Source of the DNA: Desulfuromonadales bacterium
GTDB taxonomy: Bacteria; Desulfobacterota; Desulfuromonadia; Desulfuromonadales; BM103
Assembly (NCBI GenBank): GCA_030640215.1
Contig: DAOWJU010000198.1
Span: 1 to 12,936, forward strand
Direction: 5' to 3'
DNA: 12,936 nucleotides
Shown: positions 6,025-12,936 of the stretch, piece after piece
How the letters are laid out: every line of letters starts with the position of its first letter
Position numbering within the stretch: the first letter of the stretch is position 1
The notes under the pieces: generated by a model
What the model was told of the DNA's origin: nothing
Seen by the model: the letters and a program-made list of their open reading frames with translations, nothing else
Database searches by the model: none
Program-made: the position numbers and the translations under genes

Positions 6025-6999
6025 ATGAGCAAAGCCCTTGGACTTCTTTCAGGAGGACTTGACAGTAGCCTAGCAGCGCTGTGTCTCAAGCGTCAAGGAA
6101 TCGATGTTACCGCGATTGCCTTCGTCACACCGTTCTTCGGCAGCAGCAAAGCAGAAAAAGCAGCTCTCCATATGGATATTCCCCTTATTGTCGAGGACAT
6201 TAGCAAGATCCACCTGGATATGCTGAAAAAACCGCAGTATGGCTATGGCAAGAATATGAACCCCTGCATTGATTGCCACGCCATGATGTTTCGGCTGGCT
6301 GGCGAGATTATGGCCGAGCGGGGTTTTGACTTTCTCTTTTCCGGCGAAGTCCTCGGTCAACGACCGATGAGCCAGAATGGCGACGCGTTGCGTACAGTGG
6401 CCAACTATTCCGGGCACCCGAACCGGATTCTCAGACCGATGAGCGCCAAGCTATTGCCGATCACTCCCATGGAGGAACAAGGTTTGGTCGACCGGGAGCA
6501 ACTTCTGGATATCCAGGGCCGCTCACGCAGGCCCCAGGAAGCACTCGCCAAGGAGTGGAGCCTGACTGATTATCCCTCATCAGGCGGTGGTTGTTTGCTC
6601 ACCGAAATCCATTTTTCCGATCGTCTGCGTGACCTCTTCAACCATCAACCCGATTGCACGGTCGAAGATGTTGAGTTGCTCAAAATCGGTCGTCAGTTCC
6701 GACTTTCGGAGCAGGCCAAGCTGACCCTTGGCAGACACCATAAAGATAACGAATCGATTCGCGAAGCAGCCAACGGTACTTACATCATACTCCGCGCGCC
6801 CGGTATCTCGGGACCGCTAGGCCTGGTTTCCGGGCAACCAACCGATGAAGAACTGCGCGTGGCGGGAGCGATTGTTGCCTCTTATGGCAAGGGTAAGGAC
6901 CAGGCAGAAGTTGACCTTCTGGCAGAGACTCCAAAGGGCGAACAGCGTTTCACCGTTGCCCCCATGCCGAGGATTAAATCGAAAGAAATGGCTGTCTAA
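6025..6999 (+). CDS. PP-loop ATPase, MnmA/ThiI-like, probable sulfur-transfer (tRNA thiolation) enzyme
   Basis: This 324-residue protein starts with an adenylating PP-loop, SGGLDSS, at residues 9-15. Such N-type ATP pyrophosphatases activate a tRNA base or other carbonyl for sulfur or nitrogen transfer. NPCIDCH places cysteines at 81 and 84, at the position of the first catalytic cysteine of MnmA-type 2-thiouridylases. YPSSGGGC places Cys190 in a context like the second. A C-terminal segment from about 200, with GRHHKDNESI at about 237-246, resembles the NFACT-R/DUF814-like fold that some of these proteins carry. The THUMP and rhodanese domains of classical ThiI are absent. I infer a cytoplasmic tRNA-thiolation-like enzyme but cannot name the substrate. 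The ATG has GGAG 8 bases upstream. It stands alone on its strand, between divergent pilT and convergent groEL, and is apparently monocistronic. Confidence 0.75.
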   Translation: MSKALGLLSGGLDSSLAALCLKRQGIDVTAIAFVTPFFGSSKAEKAALHMDIPLIVEDISKIHLDMLKKPQYGYGKNMNPCIDCHAMMFRLAGEIMAERGFDFLFSGEVLGQRPMSQNGDALRTVANYSGHPNRILRPMSAKLLPITPMEEQGLVDREQLLDIQGRSRRPQEALAKEWSLTDYPSSGGGCLLTEIHFSDRLRDLFNHQPDCTVEDVELLKIGRQFRLSEQAKLTLGRHHKDNESIREAANGTYIILRAPGISGPLGLVSGQPTDEELRVAGAIVASYGKGKDQAEVDLLAETPKGEQRFTVAPMPRIKSKEMAV

Positions 7000-7029
7000 G
7001 GCTGGAGGCTGTGACAAAACATTAGAACC

Positions 7030-7058
7030 AGGGACTGGCTCCGAAGGTGCCTGTCCCT
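7030..7058. repeat. Short palindrome with symmetric T-T mismatches
   Basis: The sequence folds as AGGGAC-T-GGC-T-CC, loop GAA, GG-T-GCC-T-GTCCCT. All 11 non-T positions pair, and both mismatches are T opposite T at mirror positions. It lies just before the terminator that follows the PP-loop gene. It looks like a small dispersed palindromic repeat; I recall similar GGGACTGGC/GCCTGTCCC strings from related genomes but have not checked. Confidence 0.6.
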
Positions 7059-7063
7059 TAACA

Positions 7064-7097
7064 AAAAAAGCTCCCCGGTTTCCCGGAGAGCTTTTTT
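7064..7097. terminator. Bidirectional intrinsic terminator between the PP-loop gene and groEL
   Basis: The stem pairs A6-GCTC-C-CCGG (7065-7078) with CCGG-A-GAGC-T6 (7083-7096), with one C-A mismatch and a TTTC loop. A-tract and T-tract flanks make it work on both strands. It ends the plus-strand gene at 6999 and the minus-strand groESL transcript ending at 7122. Confidence 0.85.
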
Positions 7098-7121
7098 CAT
7101 TTGTAGCTGTATGGTCGAACG

Positions 7122-8777
<1,656 letters not shown>

Positions 8778-8810
8778 TTATCCTCCGTAGTCAGTGTTGG
8801 GTAATGTTGT

Positions 8811-9098
8811 TTACTCGACGACGCCGAGGACATCGTCCTCACGCATCATCAGATATTCCTTGCCTTCGATTTTGATTTCGGTGCCGGAGTACTTACCGAA
8901 CAACACCTTGTCGCCAACCTTGACATCAAGAGCGAGGATCTTGCCGTCTTCTGTGACTTTGCCCTTACCTACCGCAATAACGCTGCCCTCCTGGGGCTTT
9001 TCCTTGGCGGAATCAGGGATGATGATACCGGAGGCCGTCATGGTCTCCTCTTCGATACGTTCTACGATGATCCGGTCGTGCAAAGGTCTGATGTTCAT
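8811..9098 (-). CDS. groES: Co-chaperonin GroES (10 kDa)
   Basis: This 95-residue protein forms the heptameric lid of the GroEL cage. It has the typical start [18 protein letters not shown], a mobile loop with [16 protein letters not shown] (about 21-36), and the ending [19 protein letters not shown] lies upstream of the ATG. It is the first gene of the groESL operon, with groEL 39 bases downstream. The promoter and CIRCE element lie between 9180 and 9245. Confidence 0.98.
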   Translation of the reverse strand: MNIRPLHDRIIVERIEEETMTASGIIIPDSAKEKPQEGSVIAVGKGKVTEDGKILALDVKVGDKVLFGKYSGTEIKIEGKEYLMMREDDVLGVVE

Positions 9099-9179
9099 AA
9101 TCGTGTTCTCCTTTCCTGAATAGAATCTTGGGTTATAAGTTCTTGTGTTTCTGTTGAGATCCGTGTCTGATAAATCATG

Positions 9180-9206
9180 TTAGCACTCAAGCGAAGAGAG
9201 TGCCAA
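9180..9206 (-). promoter_or_regulatory. CIRCE operator (HrcA-binding site) upstream of groESL
   Basis: TTAGCACTC (9180-9188), 9 bases, then GAGTGCCAA (9198-9206). This matches the CIRCE consensus TTAGCACTC-N9-GAGTGCTAA with one mismatch in the second arm. It lies downstream of the -10 and well before the groES start, the normal place for HrcA repression that is lifted by heat shock. No hrcA gene is in the window. Confidence 0.93.
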
Positions 9207-9217
9207 AAGCAGGCCTA

Positions 9218-9245
9218 AATATAGTCAGCCTCCCGAGATTGTCAA
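9218..9245 (-). promoter_or_regulatory. Sigma-70 promoter of groESL
   Basis: On the minus strand there is a perfect -35 TTGACA (9240-9245), a 16-base spacer and -10 TATATT (9218-9223). Transcription would begin just before or within the CIRCE element, so repression by HrcA is straightforward. Confidence 0.8.
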
Positions 9246-9335
9246 GGGTTTTCCAGAAAATATTAGAGAATAAAATGGGATTATTCGCCGGAGAACATCC
9301 AGCTATTGTTTTACATGGTTAATTCGTGGGGAGAA

Positions 9336-11789
9336 TCAGTTCCTCAAAACCTTGAGGAGTTCATTGGAGAGAGTCCCGGCGATATCATCGGCCAGCTTGA
9401 CGCGTTCAACATCGAGAGTGGAAAGATCGTGGTCGAAAAAGCGCTTGACCGGGTACTCGAAACCAAAGAGAGGCGCCTCTTGATTGGGGCGACGGTAGGT
9501 CAAACGGGCTTTAGTGCGCAAATCTGTCGAGCAGCAACCGGAATCTTCCACGTAGGCATAAATTTCACCGGTCACGTATTTGCGGGCCGACAACCATTGT
9601 GGGGAGACCCGATCCAAGCCTTCTTTAAGAATGACGAACTGCAAACCGATCGCCTCACCCTCTCGATTCAAGAGGTCAACAAACTGGTCAAAAACCATGG
9701 CATTAACCTCAGTGGGGACCATAACAGCAGCAAAAGGCACAACGTAAACAACTCCTGAGTCCGGCTCTGGTTCCGGCAAGAGATCCGGCAGACGAGGCGG
9801 CTCGACATTCTTGAGTGGTGCCGGTATGGAAGCGACCAGAAGCTCATCTTCAGCAGCGGTTGCGCGTCGAGCGGTACGGCCTGGACGAACAATCGGCACC
9901 CCTGAAGGACGCAGTTCCCGGGGGATATCCGGTTGAGCAACGATGGCAGCAACCATATCTTCACCAAGCACAGCAGCAAATTCTTCGTCGGTCCACGCCT
10001 CGTTATTTTCATCAATGATGACGGGTTCTACCTCGGTCAGCTCATGGGCAGGGACGGCATCTGCAAATTTCAAGACTTCTGTGAGCATTTCCTGCTGGCC
10101 CTTATCTTCCTGCCCTTCATTACCTTCCTGCCGTTCAACATCGAGAGGCTCTTCGCTGATGACAAGCTCAGATTCAACCTCCGGATCAGCCGGAGTAACA
10201 ACCTGTGGCTCGATCTCATCAGGAACGACTTCCTCGACAACGACTGTTGTCTCAGGCTGTTTCGGCTCTGCTGGTGCGGCAAGATCAGGAACGACCACTT
10301 CTGGAGCTATCGGTGGCACAGCGATAACCACAGGCTCTTCGGGGAGTTGGACTGAAGGTATTTCTACGGGCTGAACAGCGGGAACTTTGACTGCCTCAAC
10401 CAGCTCTGGTTGAACGGGTTCAATTGGGATTGTCGCAAGCTCAGGTAGCTCAGGAATAGCAGCAGGCACCTCAGGAGCTGGCAGCTTTGTCATCGGCTTG
10501 ACAACCTCCAGGAATATCGGCAGCATTTTAACGCCAACTTCCGCAGGGGCCACAGGTTCAACCGGTTCAGCATATTCAACTATGGGCGGCAACAGCTCCT
10601 CAACCGGTTCCTCAGCCAGTCCAGGCAACGGTTGTTCTACTTCTGTTACAGGCTCAGTTTCCAGATCAACGACAGGTGGCCGAACAGAGACGCCCTCTGG
10701 GACAAGGACTTCACTGATATTTAATGCTGTAAGAACAGCCTGGCCCTCAGCCATTTGCGTCATATCGAGGAGTGCGCGTTGCAGCGGCGCTTGCATCTCC
10801 TCATTCTGACCATGCCGCATGACAACCAGTTCAACCGATTGCATTCCAGACTGGTCAGTGCGAAAGAGATTTGCAATGGGGAGATAATCATTCCCTAGAT
10901 TTTCTTTGGCAACGGCAGGTGACAACACCGCAAGGTCAACTATACGATAACGCATGAACCATTCAGTGAAAGTCGCAAGATCAGTAAACTCCCTGACCTT
11001 GATCGATACGGGCAAGACCTGTTCAAGATAAATGGCCAGTTGTTCAGCCTGTTGCGATGACCGCATGAGATTCTTTGTGTCAGGGAACAGGCCAAGAACC
11101 AGTTTTTTTCTAACAGGCACATCGGTAGGCAGGCTGTCGCGGTAAACACTTTCCTCTTGCGGAGCCAGTCTCCGATCCGGACTGATGGGGGCAACCTGCG
11201 GCACCTTGACCTGCGCCGCAGTCACCTCATCAACAGTCACCTCGTCAACAGGCACGGGCTCCGGTTCGGCAGGAGGTGGGATTTCCTCCGCAGCCTGCTC
11301 CTCCGGAGGCACAATCGGCTCAACGGTTCTCCCCTGGGTCACAATCGTTTCAACGGTTCTCCAAGGTGTAAAACCGGATTCGCGCACAATGGTGGCGATG
11401 CGTTGCGGCAAATCGCCATCAACCCCCTGGCGGGCAACCAGGTTGAATTTGTCTTGTGCACCAAAAGGTCCAACCAGCAGGAATCGGCCCGGATTGGCCT
11501 TTACTTCTTTTGTGGAAAGCAAGGCCAGGTCAAGCATGGCAAAGCGATCAAGCCAATTGATCAGAGTGGCAGAGTCAGCCAGTTCCTTGACCGCAACATC
11601 TTCATGAAGTTTCTCGGCCAGCAGAGTGGCCAGGGAGTTTGCCTGTGCAGAAGTTATTTCGCCAGCAGCTTCATCTGGCCAGGCAACTACACCAAGGGTG
11701 AGACGTGCTTCGACCGGACGAGAAACCAGCAGGCAGAGCAGGAACAGGATTATGGTAATAAAGTGTTTTTGCATGGCAGGTTTCAGCAT
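9336..11789 (-). CDS. Large secreted protein: two PhnD-like half domains, Pro/Glu/Val-rich tether, novel C-terminal domain
   Basis: I do not recognise this gene as a named family. Numbered from the ATG at 11789 (817 residues), it has a signal peptide at 1-28 (K-rich start, FITIILFLLCLLV, cleavage after VEA). Segment 30-112 (LTLGVVAWPD...DLALLS) and segment 230-367 (LVLGLFPDTK...DLAVLS) look like diverged copies of one domain. Both resemble the N-terminal lobe of PhnD/phosphonate-type periplasmic binding proteins, and the second also has the EGQAVLTALNISE helix usual near the end of that fold. A Pro/Val/Glu-rich stretch at 157-202, and a much longer one at 371-557, would form an extended acidic tether. 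The last 140 residues (from VVYVVPFAAVMVP, about 680) form a distinct globular domain with a Cys-Cys pair at 752-753. The start is uncertain: GTG 11798 and ATG 11774 are alternatives, and none has a strong Shine-Dalgarno. A cell-envelope sensing or scaffold role is conceivable but unproven. The gene stands alone, upstream of groESL on the same strand, with no clear terminator after it. Confidence 0.82.
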   Translation of the reverse strand: MLKPAMQKHFITIILFLLCLLVSRPVEARLTLGVVAWPDEAAGEITSAQANSLATLLAEKLHEDVAVKELADSATLINWLDRFAMLDLALLSTKEVKANPGRFLLVGPFGAQDKFNLVARQGVDGDLPQRIATIVRESGFTPWRTVETIVTQGRTVEPIVPPEEQAAEEIPPPAEPEPVPVDEVTVDEVTAAQVKVPQVAPISPDRRLAPQEESVYRDSLPTDVPVRKKLVLGLFPDTKNLMRSSQQAEQLAIYLEQVLPVSIKVREFTDLATFTEWFMRYRIVDLAVLSPAVAKENLGNDYLPIANLFRTDQSGMQSVELVVMRHGQNEEMQAPLQRALLDMTQMAEGQAVLTALNISEVLVPEGVSVRPPVVDLETEPVTEVEQPLPGLAEEPVEELLPPIVEYAEPVEPVAPAEVGVKMLPIFLEVVKPMTKLPAPEVPAAIPELPELATIPIEPVQPELVEAVKVPAVQPVEIPSVQLPEEPVVIAVPPIAPEVVVPDLAAPAEPKQPETTVVVEEVVPDEIEPQVVTPADPEVESELVISEEPLDVERQEGNEGQEDKGQQEMLTEVLKFADAVPAHELTEVEPVIIDENNEAWTDEEFAAVLGEDMVAAIVAQPDIPRELRPSGVPIVRPGRTARRATAAEDELLVASIPAPLKNVEPPRLPDLLPEPEPDSGVVYVVPFAAVMVPTEVNAMVFDQFVDLLNREGEAIGLQFVILKEGLDRVSPQWLSARKYVTGEIYAYVEDSGCCSTDLRTKARLTYRRPNQEAPLFGFEYPVKRFFDHDLSTLDVERVKLADDIAGTLSNELLKVLRN
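11311..11362 (-). repeat. 30-bp-period tandem duplication inside the large secreted protein gene
   Basis: The 22-base segments at 11311-11332 and 11341-11362 match at 20 of 22 positions and are offset by exactly 30 bases, so the frame is kept. At protein level this gives RTVETIV then RTVEPIV (about residues 144-160), at the beginning of the first proline-rich stretch. Confidence 0.75.
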
Positions 11790-11847
11790 CCTAATCACTC
11801 TTCACTTTACTGTCAATCTTGTTGCTTCCTCAGGTTCCATACAAAGC

Positions 11848-11876
11848 GAGGCCTTCCGGTAAATCCGGAAGGCCTC
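11848..11876 (-). terminator. Probable terminator of the radical SAM gene
   Basis: A perfect 12-bp GC-rich stem (GAGGCCTTCCGG 11848-11859 with its complement 11865-11876) with a 5-base loop lies 34 bases after the minus-strand stop at 11910. On the minus strand it is followed by GCTTTGT, a weak T-tract. It separates this gene from the large secreted protein gene. Confidence 0.65.
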
Positions 11877-11909
11877 ACTGGTAATCCCTATTATTTAACA
11901 ATGACCAGG

Positions 11910-12866
11910 TCAAGCCACCAGGGCACCACCACAGGATGAGCCGCAACCGGCAGTACAACCGAAGCAGTGATCGCCAGTAACGATAGTTCGACCCTGCAGT
12001 TGTTCTGGTTCAACGTCATTAATATGCCTGGGCAGACTCCCGTCGAGCGAATATCCCAAGGCACTATTGAAGTCACAGTCGGCCAGAGAGCCATCCCAGG
12101 CAATACAAATCTGGTGGCGACACATCAACCCATCCAAAGTTTCCCGGTTGAAATTGTCTTCGAGCAATGATTTGTAATTCTCCGCTTCACCATCTCGCTG
12201 TAAATCTTTCAGAAACCGACCCATCGGCATGTTGGTAATCGTCAGGAGGCGAGTAAAATCTACCCCAAAGCGCTCTTTTAGCTCTTTATGGTAGGTCTCT
12301 TCCAGAGTCGGCTGATCTGGCGGCAGAAAAGCGCCGCCGGGATTATAGACGAGATTCAAAGGCAGCTCCTGCTGCCGACCGTAACCAAGAGCATTCAGTC
12401 GGCGCAACGCAGCAATGCTACGTTTATAAACACCGCTGCCACGCTGCTTATCGACGTTATCGTCAAGATAGCAGGGCAGAGACGCTACCAGATGCACACC
12501 TCGGCTGGCCAGAAAATCGGGGGTATCTGCCTGGCCTGCTTCGAAAAAAACAGTCAGGTTGGTCCGGACCTGCACCGTATGTCCCATATCGCAGAGGATA
12601 TCAACAAACTGCCTGAAGAAGGGATTGAGTTCAGGAGCGCCGCCGGTTAAATCGAGCCGAGCCTGCGGCAAGGCTTCCGCCAGGCGTAAAACACTCTGCA
12701 TCGTCTCCCAGGTCATGATTTCTGTACGTTTGGGAGACGCTTCAACATGACAATGTCGACAGCTCAGATTGCAGAGCAAGCCAAGGTTGACCTGAATTGT
12801 CTGCACCGCTTCGCTCTTCAAGTCATCACCAAGGGTCTGGCGAACGGACTGACCAAAGTTATTCAT
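11910..12866 (-). CDS. Radical SAM/Cys-rich protein, ArsS-like with DUF3641-type C-terminus
   Basis: This 318-residue protein has a radical SAM cluster motif C32-x3-C36-x2-C39 in LLCNLSCRHCHVEASP and TGGAPEL at 74-80 in the SAM-binding position. The Cys-rich C-terminal half has Cys249, 254 and 264 (CRHQICIAWDGSLADCDFN) and a final CFGCTAGCGSSCGG with Cys301, 304, 308 and 312. These are the hallmarks of the 'radical SAM/Cys-rich' family, which includes ArsS of arsenosugar biosynthesis; some relatives carry selenocysteine in the final motif. Here all these positions are encoded by TGC/TGT, so it is the cysteine form. The auxiliary cysteines probably bind an additional 4Fe-4S cluster. No arsM or other arsenic gene is adjacent within the window, so the substrate is open. 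GGAG lies 5 bases upstream of the ATG. It appears monocistronic. Confidence 0.88.
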   Translation of the reverse strand: MNNFGQSVRQTLGDDLKSEAVQTIQVNLGLLCNLSCRHCHVEASPKRTEIMTWETMQSVLRLAEALPQARLDLTGGAPELNPFFRQFVDILCDMGHTVQVRTNLTVFFEAGQADTPDFLASRGVHLVASLPCYLDDNVDKQRGSGVYKRSIAALRRLNALGYGRQQELPLNLVYNPGGAFLPPDQPTLEETYHKELKERFGVDFTRLLTITNMPMGRFLKDLQRDGEAENYKSLLEDNFNRETLDGLMCRHQICIAWDGSLADCDFNSALGYSLDGSLPRHINDVEPEQLQGRTIVTGDHCFGCTAGCGSSCGGALVA

Positions 12867-12900
12867 AAAAACTCCAAAGACTAAAAACGATTGTCCTCTG

Positions 12901-12930
12901 ATTGTACTCTATCTGTATGACACAGGTAAA
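12901..12930 (-). promoter_or_regulatory. Possible promoter of the radical SAM gene
   Basis: On the minus strand: TTTACC (12925-12930), an 18-base spacer and TACAAT (12901-12906), about 35 bases before the ATG at 12866. The -10 is good and the -35 weak. Confidence 0.4.
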
Positions 12931-12936
12931 CAGTAA

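Noticed and set aside
9306..9758. 150-codon plus-strand open frame opposite the end of the large secreted protein
   Set aside because: It is a shadow of the minus-strand gene. It has no family-like features and no credible start signal.
11930..11990. Selenocysteine in the C-terminal motif of the radical SAM protein
   Set aside because: The codons at the relevant positions are TGC/TGT and no in-frame TGA occurs before the true stop.

Overview
The window looks like chromosomal DNA of a Desulfuromonadales-type bacterium (Desulfuromonas/Geobacter relatives, Desulfobacterota). This is inferred from gene content: a periplasmic triheme c-type cytochrome of the c7/nanowire-domain type, a LarA plus GlcD/GlcF lactate-oxidation set, a type IV pilus retraction ATPase, a CIRCE-controlled groESL operon, and many short palindromic intergenic repeats. 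No phage, plasmid, IS, CRISPR or tRNA/rRNA gene is visible. Most genes are housekeeping or respiratory genes.

Layout. (1) Plus strand, 1-3455: the 3' end of a larA-like lactate racemase, glcD (FAD oxidase subunit), glcF (iron-sulfur subunit) and a small secreted triheme cytochrome ending at a strong terminator. Together they suggest interconversion of lactate isomers, oxidation of D-lactate (or glycolate) to the keto acid, and an electron-carrying periplasmic cytochrome next door. (2) Minus strand, 3656-5788: pilT followed by moaA, probably co-transcribed from a promoter near 5871-5900. Their 3' end faces the cytochrome across a large palindromic repeat. (3) Plus strand, 6025-6999: a PP-loop ATPase with MnmA/ThiI-like features, probably a tRNA-thiolation or related sulfur-transfer enzyme, ending at a bidirectional terminator shared with groEL. 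(4) Minus strand, 7122-9245: groES-groEL with a clear sigma-70 promoter and a CIRCE operator (HrcA heat-shock control). (5) Minus strand, 9336-11789: a large secreted protein of unrecognised function. It has two diverged PhnD-like substrate-binding half domains, a long Pro/Glu/Val-rich tether and a distinct C-terminal domain. (6) Minus strand, 11910-12866: a radical SAM/Cys-rich (ArsS-like, DUF3641-type) protein with its own promoter.

The best candidates for something undescribed are the 817-residue tethered double-binding-domain protein and the unusual haem-ligand set of the small cytochrome. Several intergenic palindromes also stand out, including a short repeat that begins at the stop codons of two different genes. 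No gap between genes exceeds about 240 bases; promoters, terminators and palindromes account for part of each larger one.
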